Under the pieces are notes generated by a model. The model saw only the letters and a program-made list of their open reading frames with translations. It was not told the DNA's origin and made no database searches. A DNA stretch of 64,000 nucleotides from Deltaproteobacteria bacterium. GTDB lineage: Bacteria > Chloroflexota > Dehalococcoidia > Dehalococcoidales > BS750m-G39. This document shows positions 9,365-18,238 of the stretch, in pieces; the stretch's first letter is position 1, and each line of letters begins with the position of its first letter. The stretch lies in the NCBI GenBank assembly GCA_030603275.1, contig JAUVYB010000003.1, forward strand, positions 25,832-89,831, read 5' to 3'. Both the position numbers and the translations under genes were made by a program.

Positions 9365-10264
9365 TTGGCTGATATTGAGAAAGCGCTAAAGCCCAGCCGC
9401 GATACCTGGTTCAAGCGGGCGATGCGCCTCTTTGACCGCCCAACTGTTGACGAAACGGTATGGGAGGAACTGGAGGAGCTGCTTATCTCGGCCGATGTCG
9501 GCTTCAGCACCACGGAAAAGCTTTTAGAGCAGGTCAGGCAGAGGGCTAAAGAAGAGAAGCTAAAGCAAGGCTCGGAGGTGCGTGACGCCCTCCAGCAGGA
9601 GATGGTCAGGATGCTCACCGTTGAGGCTCCGGTGCCGTCGGTTCCCCCCTCCCTGCCGGAGGTTATCCTGGCGGTGGGTGTCAACGGCAGCGGCAAGACC
9701 ACCTCTATCGCCAAGCTTGCCTATAAAGCCAAAAAAGAGGGCAAGCGGGTGCTGCTGGTGGCCGCCGATACCTTCCGGGCGGCGGCTATTGACCAGCTAA
9801 AAAAGCTGGGTGGGGAGGTTGGCGTCGATGTTGTTGCCCACCAGTACGGCGCTGATGCCGGGGCGGTGGTCTTTGATGCCCTGGAGGCGGCACGCAGCCG
9901 GCAGGCGCAGACGGTAATTATCGATACCGCCGGCAGGCTGCACACCAAGTTCAACCTGATGGAGGAGCTGAAGAAGATTAAGCGGGTAGCCGCCAAGGCT
10001 GACCCCACCGCCCCCCACCAGGTCATCCTGGTGCTCGATGCCAACACCGGCCAGAACGGCCTGACCCAGGCAAAGCATTTTACCGAGGCGGTAGGGGTAA
10101 CCGGCATTTTTCTGGCCAAGCTGGATGGTACGGCTAAAGGGGGTATAGTGCTGGCTATCTGTGACGAAATGCAGGTGCCGATACAGTTTATCGGTGTCGG
10201 CGATGAACTGGAGGACATGGCGCCCTTTGACGCCGCGGCTTTTGTCCGGGCGCTGTGCTCATAA
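9365..10264 (+). CDS. ftsY: signal recognition particle receptor FtsY
   Basis: FtsY is the GTPase that docks SRP-ribosome complexes at the membrane. The 299 aa protein is the NG core only, without a long acidic A domain. Motifs: P-loop GVNGSGKTT at 105-113, DTFRAAA, DTAGRL and the G4-like AKLDGTAKGG. The start is a TTG at 9365; the next upstream sequence is repeat, and the N-domain would be complete from here. lgt follows closely, so both may be co-transcribed. Confidence 0.93.
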   Translation: MADIEKALKPSRDTWFKRAMRLFDRPTVDETVWEELEELLISADVGFSTTEKLLEQVRQRAKEEKLKQGSEVRDALQQEMVRMLTVEAPVPSVPPSLPEVILAVGVNGSGKTTSIAKLAYKAKKEGKRVLLVAADTFRAAAIDQLKKLGGEVGVDVVAHQYGADAGAVVFDALEAARSRQAQTVIIDTAGRLHTKFNLMEELKKIKRVAAKADPTAPHQVILVLDANTGQNGLTQAKHFTEAVGVTGIFLAKLDGTAKGGIVLAICDEMQVPIQFIGVGDELEDMAPFDAAAFVRALCS

Positions 10265-10281
10265 TCTTGGGGAGGTAGACA

Positions 10282-11085
10282 TTGATTACTATAGGTATAA
10301 ATCCGGTAGCCTTCACCATAGGCGAGATGAGCGTCAGGTGGTACGGCGTTATGATTGCCCTGGCGGTGGTGCTGCTGATACTCTGGGTGGTGTGGCAGAT
10401 AAGGCGCGGGGCTGATATCTCCTACGATAGTCTTCTTACCGTGGCCCTGATAGCCATTCCCTCCGCGATAATAATATCAAGGTTGCTCCATATTATTGAC
10501 ATGCGGGGTTTTTATATGGCCAACCCCGGGCTGCTTTTGGGTTTTGGCGGTCTGACCATATGGGGGGCCATTCTGGGGGCGACTCTGGGCATCTGGGTTT
10601 ACAGCCGCTTTAGCGATTTTAAGTTCGGCTACTTCATGGACCTGGTGACACCGGCTGTCCTGCTGGCTCAGGCAGTGGGCAGGGTCGGCTGTACCATAAA
10701 CGGCTGCTGCTACGGAAAGGTCACCTCGCTGCCCTGGGGCATAGTCTATACTCACTCGGATAGCTACGGCCTTAACGCAAGCATTGAAGCCCTCTCAAAA
10801 GGGATGGGCTTACACCCAACCCAGCCTTATGAGATTATCTTTCTGCTTATTGTCTTCGGGGTACTGTTCTGGCTGAGGAGGCGCTTCCAGCCGGAAGGCT
10901 CCCTCTTCCTGATTTATCTCAGCATGTATTCAATATGGCGGCTGGGCCTTGGCTTCCTGCGGGACGGGACGGACTTTCTCTTTGGCTTACACCAGGCTCA
11001 GGTGATAGGCATTGTCGTCCTGCTGATTGTTGTCCCCATACTGGTGATGAGGACGCGCTGGATTAAAGGGGAAAGTAAGGGTTAG
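10282..11085 (+). CDS. lgt: prolipoprotein diacylglyceryl transferase
   Basis: Lgt adds diacylglycerol to the lipobox cysteine of prelipoproteins. The 267 aa protein is very hydrophobic with about six or seven membrane segments, and carries the Lgt signature in the cysteine-rich form GRVGCTINGCCYGK followed by HPTQPYE. The start is TTG behind GGGGAGG. It would process the lipoproteins at 12252-12761 and 62222-63319 of this window. Confidence 0.92.
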   Translation: MITIGINPVAFTIGEMSVRWYGVMIALAVVLLILWVVWQIRRGADISYDSLLTVALIAIPSAIIISRLLHIIDMRGFYMANPGLLLGFGGLTIWGAILGATLGIWVYSRFSDFKFGYFMDLVTPAVLLAQAVGRVGCTINGCCYGKVTSLPWGIVYTHSDSYGLNASIEALSKGMGLHPTQPYEIIFLLIVFGVLFWLRRRFQPEGSLFLIYLSMYSIWRLGLGFLRDGTDFLFGLHQAQVIGIVVLLIVVPILVMRTRWIKGESKG

Positions 11086-11127
11086 GTAATCATAGGTAAA
11101 AGACTTAAGGGGTTTTAAGCGGGAACT

Positions 11128-11463
11128 CTAGTATCTTCTCGGCCTGCCGCCGCCTCTTCGGCCTCCACCACTACCACCCCTCCGGCCGCCGCCGTATGAA
11201 GAGTGTCCGCCCCGGCTATCGGTGCGAGGGCGAGCCTCGTTGATATCCATTGTGCGTTCCTGCAGTGTCTTTCCTTTGAGGCCGGCAATGGCCGCTTCTC
11301 CTTCTATTTTGGAGGGCATTTCAACAAAGGCAAAGCCCCTCGATTGTCCGCCATACTTGTCTTTGATAATATTAACCGCGCTCACTTCTCCAAAAGCGGC
11401 GAATTCCTGGCGCAGTTCCTCTTCAGTTACATCGCGGGACAGGTTGCCCACATAGATATTCAT
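11128..11463 (-). CDS. RRM-type RNA-binding protein with glycine/arginine tail
   Basis: The 111 aa protein is one RNA recognition motif (RNP2 IYVGNL at 3-8, RNP1 RGFAFVEM near 43-50) followed by a Gly/Arg-rich tail (GGGRRGGSGGGRRGGGRP). Such small proteins in cyanobacteria and other bacteria are often cold- or stress-linked RNA chaperones. It lies directly downstream of rpsU on the same strand. Confidence 0.9.
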   Translation of the reverse strand: MNIYVGNLSRDVTEEELRQEFAAFGEVSAVNIIKDKYGGQSRGFAFVEMPSKIEGEAAIAGLKGKTLQERTMDINEARPRTDSRGGHSSYGGGRRGGSGGGRRGGGRPRRY

Positions 11464-11510
11464 ATTGACTCCCCTTTTTGTTGATGAGTACTTTTAGAGC
11501 CGCACTGGCA

Positions 11511-11696
11511 CTACCTGCCCATTCGCCTCCGCCGGGCACTCTTTTTGGCTTTCAGGCGCGCCGCGTCCCTCTTGGACAGGAAATAGCGATGAGTCTTGGC
11601 CTCACGCAGGATTCCTTCCATCTGTACCATCTTTTGAAAGCGCCTCAACAAGGAGTCCTGGCTTTCACCGTCACGTATTGAAACTTTCAATGACAT
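11511..11696 (-). CDS. rpsU: 30S ribosomal protein S21
   Basis: S21 is a small, basic 30S protein needed near the anti-Shine-Dalgarno end. The core MSLKVSIRDGESQDSLLRRF and the very basic C-terminus KSARRRRMGR identify it. I take the second of two adjacent ATGs (11694-11696) as start because family proteins begin here; the longer track ORF runs into a large hairpin upstream. Confidence 0.88.
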   Translation of the reverse strand: MSLKVSIRDGESQDSLLRRFQKMVQMEGILREAKTHRYFLSKRDAARLKAKKSARRRRMGR

Positions 11697-11718
11697 CATA
11701 CACCAACATATTTTAGTG

Positions 11719-11757
11719 ACATACACGGGCCGGGTATAACCCCCGGCCCACGTATGT
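11719..11757 (-). terminator. 16-bp hairpin between zinc-ribbon gene and rpsU
   Basis: On the minus strand the arms (11742-11757 and 11719-11734) pair over 16 bp, 14 Watson-Crick plus two G-U, around a 7-nt loop, with a GGGCCGGG core. No U-tract follows, so it may be a Rho-independent-like pause or an rpsU leader structure rather than a simple terminator. Confidence 0.6.
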
Positions 11758-11776
11758 CCTTTAGCTCAACTCAGCC

Positions 11777-12082
11777 TTATCGGTTAAGTTTGACTTTGTT
11801 GTAGCACTCGCTACAATATACCGGCCTGCCCTCACGGGGCTCGAACGGTACCTCGGTCTCCTTACCACACTCGGCACATGTTACCGGGAACATCTGACGC
11901 CGGGACTGGTAGCCGTAGCTATCATTCCCGTAACGCTGTGATTTCCTGGCTTCACGGCATGCGGGACAGCGCTTGGGCTCGTTGGTATAGCCTTTAGATT
12001 GGAAGAACTCTTGTTCCTCGGCACTAAAGGTAAAATCAGCCCCGCAATCAGCACAGTGAAGTTGTTTGTCCTCAAAACTCAT
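11777..12082 (-). CDS. zf-trcl zinc-ribbon protein, copy 2
   Basis: This 101 aa paralogue of the protein at 6181 has the same double-ribbon layout: CADCGADF with CPAC, then CAECGKETEVPFEPREGRPVYC. The last segment is nearly identical in both copies. I start it at the ATG at 12080-12082, preceded by GAGAGAGGAGG; the track start 48 bp upstream would bury that Shine-Dalgarno. Function unknown, probably zinc-dependent nucleic-acid or protein contact. Confidence 0.8.
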   Translation of the reverse strand: MSFEDKQLHCADCGADFTFSAEEQEFFQSKGYTNEPKRCPACREARKSQRYGNDSYGYQSRRQMFPVTCAECGKETEVPFEPREGRPVYCSECYNKVKLNR

Positions 12083-12196
12083 AGGATGACCTCCTCTCTC
12101 TAATAGTTGGCTAGAGTTGCGGTCATCCAAAACTTGAGTATAACTGGTTGTATTTGACTAAGTATGTGATAACCTAAACTTAAAACCACCGTAGAC

Positions 12197-12225
12197 ATTA
12201 TACACTAAAGGCAATACGTTGGCAA
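12197..12225 (-). promoter_or_regulatory. promoter of zinc-ribbon copy 2 / rpsU
   Basis: Minus-strand TTGCCA (12220-12225), 17-bp spacer, TATAAT (12197-12202). The predicted leader is about 110 nt, again long, as for the copy-1 gene. Confidence 0.7.
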
Positions 12226-12251
12226 GTGCAGGGTGACGGGCGGAATTTCTA

Positions 12252-12761
12252 CTATTCGGCAAAGCAGATTTTCCACTCGCCGTCTATTTTCATCAACTGA
12301 TAGGTGATGTGCCTGGGTTCCGCGAGCTTGGAGGGGGTGAGCTTCATTTTTATCTCAATCGTTTCGCCAGCGTTGATAGCTGGTTCCGCCTCTTCTTCCA
12401 CTCCAAGGGTGACGCCGAACATTTTCATCTGGCTTATCTCGCTGGTGAGGCTTGCCTCTCTTTCCTGTCCCCAGGATTCCTCCATACAGGCTAAGACGCC
12501 TTCCAAATCATAGTTGTTGAGGGCCTCCAAGTAGGTAAACACGGTCTGCCTGGCTGCTTCTATATCTTCCCCGGTGATGGCGGCTGGCGGCGGAGCCTCT
12601 TCTTCCTCTGTAGCTTCCGGCGTTGGGGTGCTGGTTAACGGTGTCTCGTCTTCTTGGACGGCTGGCGGCAGGTTAGTGTCCGGTGGTGCCTCCGGCGTTT
12701 GAGTGCAGGCCGCGCCGACTCCCAGGGCCAGGACCAGTAAACAGGCTAACGCTAGTTTCAT
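12252..12761 (-). CDS. lipoprotein of unknown function
   Basis: The 169 aa protein starts with a lipoprotein signal peptide (lipobox GAAC, C19), then a Pro/Thr/Glu-rich linker, then a compact domain with 'YLEALNNYDLEGVLACM' and a C-terminal 'GEWKICFAE'. That pattern resembles NTF2-like / DUF4878-type domains. It should be anchored on the outer face of the cytoplasmic membrane. No specific function can be given. Confidence 0.7.
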   Translation of the reverse strand: MKLALACLLVLALGVGAACTQTPEAPPDTNLPPAVQEDETPLTSTPTPEATEEEEAPPPAAITGEDIEAARQTVFTYLEALNNYDLEGVLACMEESWGQEREASLTSEISQMKMFGVTLGVEEEAEPAINAGETIEIKMKLTPSKLAEPRHITYQLMKIDGEWKICFAE

Positions 12762-12860
12762 CGGTAACCTCCGTCTGATATATAATACCTAGCAATTCTA
12801 TGCATAGTCTCATGCTGGGCATCATTTGTCAAGACGGCAGGTAGCCGAAGTGTAGCCCGG

Positions 12861-14543
12861 CTATTTGACCGGGGCAAAGTCGAGGATATTCAGCCTGAGC
12901 TTCTCCCTGCCCTGCCACCGGTCTATCTCCAGGTTGTAGACAATATCAAGCTGGGGCGATATCTCGGCCAGGTAGCAGCCCAGCCGGAAGCCCACCCCGT
13001 CCCAGGCCGTGCCCCCCTGCCTCAGTTTCAGCCTCAGGTGCTGGGCGCCGTTACCCATGGTGCGGCAGTCGACTATCTCCGCCCGGCGGCTTAAGAATGT
13101 AGGCGATGGGTTGCCCCGGCCGAAGGGGGATAGCTGCTGGATGGTGTTAAAGGTATCCCCGCTTAAGTCAGGCAGGGTGACCTCGGCATCGATATCCAGC
13201 CGGGGGCGGAGGTCAGCTCCGGCCAGCTGTTCGGCGGCTTGCCGGGAGAGATACTGCTCAAGTTTGGGCAGGTTTCTGGTGGGCAGGGTGAACCCGGCCG
13301 CCTGCGAGTGACCGCCGAAGTGGGAAAGCAGGTGGCTGCATCCGGTCAGGGCTGCGATGATATTAAACTCGGGGATACTGCGGCCGCTGCCGCTGCTGAG
13401 CTTCTCGCCGGTCCTGATGACCAGGGCCGGGCGGTAGAACTCCTCGGCCAGCCTCCCCGCCACCAGCCCGGCGATGCCCACCGGGTAGTCGCTGCCGGCG
13501 GCAATCAAGAGCGGTGAAATCCCCTGGCCCAATACCTGCTCTCTGGCTTTGGCCTGTACCTTGGCGGTCAGCCGCTGACGTTCGGCGTTTTTCTGCTCCA
13601 GCCATACCGCCAGCCCCTCCGCTTCTTTGGGGGAGTCGGTCATCAGCAGTTTATAGCTGGTCATGGCATGGGCTAATCTTCCGGCGGCGTTCAGGCGCGG
13701 GGCGATAACCCAGGAGATACTCTCGGCGTCAAGGCTGCCCGGGCTTAAGTTAGCCTGGGCCATAATCTCGCGCAGCCCGAGGCGCGGGCTGGTATTCATT
13801 AATTTAAGCCCCTCTTTAACCAGGTAGCGGTTCTCCCCGAAAAGTGGGGCCATGTCGGCCACCGTCCCTATGGCAATCAGGTCAAACAGCCCGTCAAGCT
13901 GTTCCTCCTTGCCGATGCCTTGGAGAATAGCCTGGAGCAGCTTGCCGGCGACGCCGGCGCCGGTCAGTTCGGGAAAGGGGTAGGCGGAGTCGGCCCGCTT
14001 GGGATTAACCACGGCCACGGCGGGCGGAATTTCGGGCAGGGGGGTGTGGTGGTCGGTGATAATTATATCCAATTTAAGCCTATTGGCCCGCTTGACCTCG
14101 GCCAGGGCGGTGATGCCGCAGTCGACGCTGATAACCAGGCTGATGCCCTGCTGGTGCAGCTTTTCCAGGGCGGCGTTTTTAAGCCCGTAGCCCTCGGTGA
14201 CGCGGTGGGGGATGTAGGGGATGACCTTGCCGCCGAGTCGGGACAGCCCCTGGACGAGCAGGGCGGTGCCGGTGATGCCGTCGGCGTCGAAGTCGCCGTA
14301 GATGGCGATGTTCTCCCCGGAGAGAAGGGCCTGGTAGACTCTGGCTACCGCCGGCTGGATATCGGGTAACAGTGAAGGGTCACCGGAAAGCCGTCTGTCA
14401 GCGGTGATGAACGGTTCTAATTGTGAAGGCTCGGTAAGCCCGCGGTTATATAAAAGTTGGGCTATTAAGGGGGAGAGACCTAAGTTAAAGGCCAGATTTT
14501 TGTCTGGAACCGGTGGCAGCAGATTCCAGCGGTAATGAGTCAA
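12861..14543 (-). CDS. recJ: single-stranded-DNA-specific exonuclease RecJ
   Basis: RecJ degrades ssDNA 5'-3' in recombination and repair. The 560 aa protein is of the DHH superfamily: motif GDFDADGITG near residue 82, the eponymous TDHHTPLP, and the DHHA1 motif HFGGHSQAAGF. A C-terminal OB-like segment follows. Length matches bacterial RecJ. The stop lies two bases before the fabF stop-proximal region, so it sits directly downstream of fabF on the same strand. Confidence 0.93.
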   Translation of the reverse strand: MTHYRWNLLPPVPDKNLAFNLGLSPLIAQLLYNRGLTEPSQLEPFITADRRLSGDPSLLPDIQPAVARVYQALLSGENIAIYGDFDADGITGTALLVQGLSRLGGKVIPYIPHRVTEGYGLKNAALEKLHQQGISLVISVDCGITALAEVKRANRLKLDIIITDHHTPLPEIPPAVAVVNPKRADSAYPFPELTGAGVAGKLLQAILQGIGKEEQLDGLFDLIAIGTVADMAPLFGENRYLVKEGLKLMNTSPRLGLREIMAQANLSPGSLDAESISWVIAPRLNAAGRLAHAMTSYKLLMTDSPKEAEGLAVWLEQKNAERQRLTAKVQAKAREQVLGQGISPLLIAAGSDYPVGIAGLVAGRLAEEFYRPALVIRTGEKLSSGSGRSIPEFNIIAALTGCSHLLSHFGGHSQAAGFTLPTRNLPKLEQYLSRQAAEQLAGADLRPRLDIDAEVTLPDLSGDTFNTIQQLSPFGRGNPSPTFLSRRAEIVDCRTMGNGAQHLRLKLRQGGTAWDGVGFRLGCYLAEISPQLDIVYNLEIDRWQGREKLRLNILDFAPVK

Positions 14544-14545
14544 AT

Positions 14546-15799
14546 CTACCTCTCGGGGTACTCCCGGAAGACCAGCACCGAGTTGTGCCCGCCGAAGCCG
14601 AAGGAGTTGGACAGGGCGGTAGTAACTTTAGTCTGGCGGGCCACATTGGGCACGTAATCTAAATCGCACTCAGGGTCGGGGTGGGTGAGGTTTATTGTCG
14701 GCGGTATGATGCCGTTCCGGATAGCCATGATGCATATTACCGCCTCAACGGCGCCGGCACTCCCCACCAGGTGCCCCATCATTGACTTGGTGGAGCTTAT
14801 CGGAATCCGGTAGGCGCGCTCGCCGAATACCATCTTTATCGCCTTGGTCTCCATCTTGTCGTTGAGCATGGTGGATGTGCCGTGGGCGTTGATGTAGTCA
14901 ATCTCATCGGGCTTTATATCGGCTTTATCCAGCGCCCGCTGCACCGCCAGGGCGGCACCGGCGCCGCTCTCAATGGGGGCGGTGATGTGATAGGCATCGG
15001 CGCTGGCTCCGTAGGAAAGCAGCTCGGCCAGTATTTTAGCCCCCCGCGCCCGGGCGTAGGCCAGGTCTTCCAGAATGAGGACGCCTGACCCCTCCCCGAT
15101 GACGAAGCCGTCGCGCTCGGCGTCGAAGGGGCGGGAGGCGAGCTGCGGCTCATCGTTGCGGGTAGAGATAGCCTTCATGGCGTTAAAGGCGCTGACGCCC
15201 ACCGGGTTGATTATGGCCTCGCTGCCGCCGGTTACCATCACCTTGGCATCGCCGCGCTTGATAGTCTCGTAGGCAAAGCCGATGGCGTCCGAGCCGCTGG
15301 AGCAGGCCGAGGTAGTGCACAGGTTGGGGCCCTTTACCCCCAGAATGATGGATATCTGGGCGGCGGCTATATTGGGCATTATCATCGGGATGAGGAAAGG
15401 GCTTACCCGGTCGGCGCCCCTCTCCAGCAAGACCTTGGTTTGTTCAAAGAGGGTGGTCAGTCCCCCGATGCCGCTGCCGATGACGATGCCGATGTCGTCT
15501 TTATTGATGGCGTCGATTTGCAGCCCCGAATGCTTCACCGCCTCAAGGCTGGCGGCTACCGCCATCTGGGAGAATCGGTCGTTGCGGCGGGCGTCCTTGT
15601 GGTTCATATAATTGGTGGGATCAAAGCCTTTTACCTCGCCGGCAATCTTGGTCTCAAAGCCCTCGGTATCAAATAGGGTGATGCGGTCCACCCCGGGCTG
15701 GCCGCTGGTAAGGGCTTCCCAGGTGGCTTTAACGTCCAGGCCGAGGGGGCAGACCATCCCCATGCCGGTAACTACTACTCTATTGTTCTCATTTGACAT
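14546..15799 (-). CDS. fabF: beta-ketoacyl-ACP synthase II
   Basis: FabF elongates acyl-ACP by condensation with malonyl-ACP. The Cys-His-His triad is visible: CTTSACSSG, INAHGTSTML and SMMGHLVGSAGA. I place the start at the ATG at 15797-15799 (MSNENNRVVVTG), because FabF proteins begin just before VVVTGMG; the 34 extra residues in the track ORF are not family-like. No clear Shine-Dalgarno precedes this ATG. No other fatty-acid genes are near. Confidence 0.9.
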   Translation of the reverse strand: MSNENNRVVVTGMGMVCPLGLDVKATWEALTSGQPGVDRITLFDTEGFETKIAGEVKGFDPTNYMNHKDARRNDRFSQMAVAASLEAVKHSGLQIDAINKDDIGIVIGSGIGGLTTLFEQTKVLLERGADRVSPFLIPMIMPNIAAAQISIILGVKGPNLCTTSACSSGSDAIGFAYETIKRGDAKVMVTGGSEAIINPVGVSAFNAMKAISTRNDEPQLASRPFDAERDGFVIGEGSGVLILEDLAYARARGAKILAELLSYGASADAYHITAPIESGAGAALAVQRALDKADIKPDEIDYINAHGTSTMLNDKMETKAIKMVFGERAYRIPISSTKSMMGHLVGSAGAVEAVICIMAIRNGIIPPTINLTHPDPECDLDYVPNVARQTKVTTALSNSFGFGGHNSVLVFREYPER

Positions 15800-15897
15800 A
15801 ACATTAATGGGGGGAAACAGATATCGGTTAGCTATTTGTACCATAATTTCGGTTTCTCTGCAAGGAAAGCCCGTATTTGAGGCGGGTTTTTTTAGCC

Positions 15898-16146
15898 CCA
15901 CCCCCGTTTATATCTTTTGTTTTTCTTCCCGCCCTCCCACCCTTATGGAAGGGCTAAAGCCCTTTACCCCTCCCCATTGTCTTTTTCCCGCACCACCCAC
16001 CCTTTAAAGCTTAACGCTTAGTCCCCCTCCCCCTAAAAAGTTGCTAACCAAGTGGGGTGTTTAAGAGGGGGCTTTAGCCCCCTCTTCTTAAAAAATACTT
16101 CCCCCTCCCTTGTAAGGGAGGGGGACAAAGGGGGTGGGTTGGTAGG
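15898..16146. repeat. intergenic palindromic repeat block
   Basis: Modules tatatctttt, cccgccctcccacccttat, gaagggctaaagccctt, ggggtgtttaagagggggctttagccccctct and ccctcccttgtaagggaggggg follow in this order, and the same modules in part recur in other gaps. The divergent gap between fabF and mtaB contains nothing else recognisable. Confidence 0.65.
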
Positions 16147-16149
16147 CAA

Positions 16150-17427
16150 ATGACTAGTCTATTTGACCAGTTTAGATTCTCGCCATATAATTTCAATGCA
16201 ATGGTTAGAAGCCCGGAAACAACAAGGATTGCCTTAGACACGGTGGGCTGTAAGCTCAATCAGGCTGAAACCCAGCTTCTGGCCCGGCAGTTTGCCCAGG
16301 CCGGGTACCGGCTGGTGCCGCCTGATGACGTGGCTGATGTCTATGTGCTCAATACCTGCACCGTGACCCGTGTCGCCGATGGCAAATGCCGCCGCCTGCT
16401 TAAGTCCGCCCGCCGCCACAATCCCGGCGCCCTGGTGGTGGCCATCGGCTGCTACGCCCAGCGCGCCCGCCAGGAGCTGTCCCGGATTAAGGGCGTTGAC
16501 CTTGTTCTGGATAACAGCCAGAAGATGGATTTGCTGCCCCGCCTTGAGGAATCGGGGCGCCTGACTCGCCCCGAGGCAGTTTCAGCCCGCGCTGATTTCA
16601 GGACCCGCGCTTTTATTAAGGTGCAGGACGGCTGTGATAACTTCTGCTCTTACTGCATCGTGCCGCTGGTGCGGGGCAGGGAGAAGAGCCTGCCTTTAAA
16701 ACAGGTTATTGATGAGGTCAGCCACCGCGTTGTCGACGGCTATAAAGAGGTGGTACTAACCGGCACCGAAATAGGCTCATACAGCCATGAGGGAATTGGC
16801 TTAAAGGAACTGCTCCGGCGAATTTTAGAGAAGACCGGGGTGGTCAGATTAAGGCTCTCCTCCCTCCAGCCCCAGGAGATAACCCCCGAACTTATCGGGC
16901 TCTGGCAGGACGAGAGGCTGTGCCGCCACTTCCACCTCTCCCTGCAGAGCGGCAGCGATGCCGTGTTAAAGCGGATGAAGCGGCGCTATACTACCGCCGA
17001 TTATAAGCGGGCGGTAGACTTAATAAGGAACGCTGTGCCCGGCGTGGCTATTACCACCGATGTTATCGTCGGCTTCCCCGGCGAGACCGATGACGAGTAT
17101 AAAGAGAGCTATAATTTTGCCAGGCAGACGAATTTTGCCCGTATCCATGTCTTTTCTTACTCCCCCCGCCCCGGAACCCGGGCCGCCGATATGCCTCAAC
17201 AGGTAGACGATAGGGTCAAGCGGGAGCGGAGCCGCAGGATGCTGGCTCTGGGGAGGGCCTGTGTCCGCAATTTCAGGAAAGGATTCCTGGGTAAAACCAT
17301 GCTCGTACTGTGGGAGAAGGAGAGCGGCGGCGTCTGGTCCGGCCTCACCGATAACTACATCAGGGCATACACCAAAAGCGACGAGGATTTGACCAATCAG
17401 CTCCTGCCGGTAGAGCTGGCGGAGTAA
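16150..17427 (+). CDS. mtaB: tRNA t6A37 methylthiotransferase MtaB
   Basis: MtaB converts t6A37 to ms2t6A37 in tRNAs reading ANN codons. The 425 aa radical SAM enzyme has the N-terminal UPF0004 cysteines (VGCKLNQAE, NTCTVT, IGCYAQ), the radical SAM triad CDNFCSYC, and a C-terminal TRAM-like domain. The ATG at 16150 is used; a second in-frame ATG at 16201 is also possible, since homology begins only at about residue 25 and neither has a strong Shine-Dalgarno. Confidence 0.9.
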   Translation: MTSLFDQFRFSPYNFNAMVRSPETTRIALDTVGCKLNQAETQLLARQFAQAGYRLVPPDDVADVYVLNTCTVTRVADGKCRRLLKSARRHNPGALVVAIGCYAQRARQELSRIKGVDLVLDNSQKMDLLPRLEESGRLTRPEAVSARADFRTRAFIKVQDGCDNFCSYCIVPLVRGREKSLPLKQVIDEVSHRVVDGYKEVVLTGTEIGSYSHEGIGLKELLRRILEKTGVVRLRLSSLQPQEITPELIGLWQDERLCRHFHLSLQSGSDAVLKRMKRRYTTADYKRAVDLIRNAVPGVAITTDVIVGFPGETDDEYKESYNFARQTNFARIHVFSYSPRPGTRAADMPQQVDDRVKRERSRRMLALGRACVRNFRKGFLGKTMLVLWEKESGGVWSGLTDNYIRAYTKSDEDLTNQLLPVELAE

Positions 17428-17430
17428 TTT

Positions 17431-17907
17431 CTATATATCCAGCCCCAGCACTACTGAAGTCTCAATCTGGCGCCGCGGGATGTCCCAGTAGGTCTCCAGC
17501 AGCTCGTCCTTATTCAGCTCCAGGTTAAAGCCGTGCTTCTGGTAGAAGTCGATTGCCCAGCGGGCGTCAGCCCAGGTTCCCACCAGCAGGCGGCGGGTAT
17601 TAACCAGCGTCTTGAGGTGGTTTAGAAGTTCACTGCCTATTCCCTTTTTCTGCCATTGGGGCAGTACATAGGAGTGGCGGATAAGGGTTATATCCTTAAT
17701 CGGTTGAAACCCCATCACCCCCACCAGTTCCCTGTCCTCCTCCCAGCCAAAGAAGGTCATCTGCTTGATTTCCCGCTCCAGCTCTTCTCTGGGCATGTAG
17801 GGCTGGGGGTAGCAGTCGGCGGGGATAGAACCCTCATAGGCTCTGGCGGCCTCATTAATAATAAGGTATATCCGGTCTAAATCCTGTGGCTGGCACTGGC
17901 GAATCAT
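17431..17907 (-). CDS. GNAT-family N-acetyltransferase
   Basis: The 158 aa protein starts MIRQCQPQDLDRIY and has the acetyl-CoA motif LPQWQKKGIGSELLNHL and the C-terminal FYQKHGF, both typical of GNAT enzymes. Substrate unknown. The start was moved to the ATG at 17905-17907 because the preceding 18 residues of the track ORF are not family-like. It converges with mtaB with a 3-bp gap. Confidence 0.85.
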   Translation of the reverse strand: MIRQCQPQDLDRIYLIINEAARAYEGSIPADCYPQPYMPREELEREIKQMTFFGWEEDRELVGVMGFQPIKDITLIRHSYVLPQWQKKGIGSELLNHLKTLVNTRRLLVGTWADARWAIDFYQKHGFNLELNKDELLETYWDIPRRQIETSVVLGLDI

Positions 17908-18238
17908 TAGCCCTAAGTATACCGAGTCAGCAGGAAGGTGGTCAACTTTACCCCCCCCCACCCCGGTGGCAGGGTATTACTCCTTGGTGACAAAAGGGTA
18001 ACTATTTGACCACTGGCAACTTACCCCCTTGTGATATTATTGTATTACACTTGAGTTTATTACCCTATTGACAAATGACCCCGCAATGGTTTAAAATGTG
18101 ACCACTGGCATTATTCCCTTCGGGGCAGGATAAAACCTTATGACTTGGCGGGTGTGCCAGTTGTGGTGGTGGGTGCTTCTACTGGTTCGCCTGAATTACA
18201 GTAGAAGGGTTTCAAAACTTTAAGAATAGAGGAATGTT
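17908..18238. promoter_or_regulatory. regulatory gap upstream of the two-component system
   Basis: The gap has a 12-bp direct repeat TGACCACTGGCA at 18007-18018 and 18099-18110. A promoter lies between: TTGACA (18068-18073), 18-bp spacer, TAAAAT (18092-18097). The second repeat sits at the expected start site, so the pair could be a repressor or autoregulator site for the downstream kinase and regulator. Confidence 0.55.

Noticed and set aside
15868-15896. Plus-strand hairpin followed by seven T's near the fabF 5' end
   Set aside because: There is no plus-strand gene upstream to terminate; the stem is only about 4 bp.
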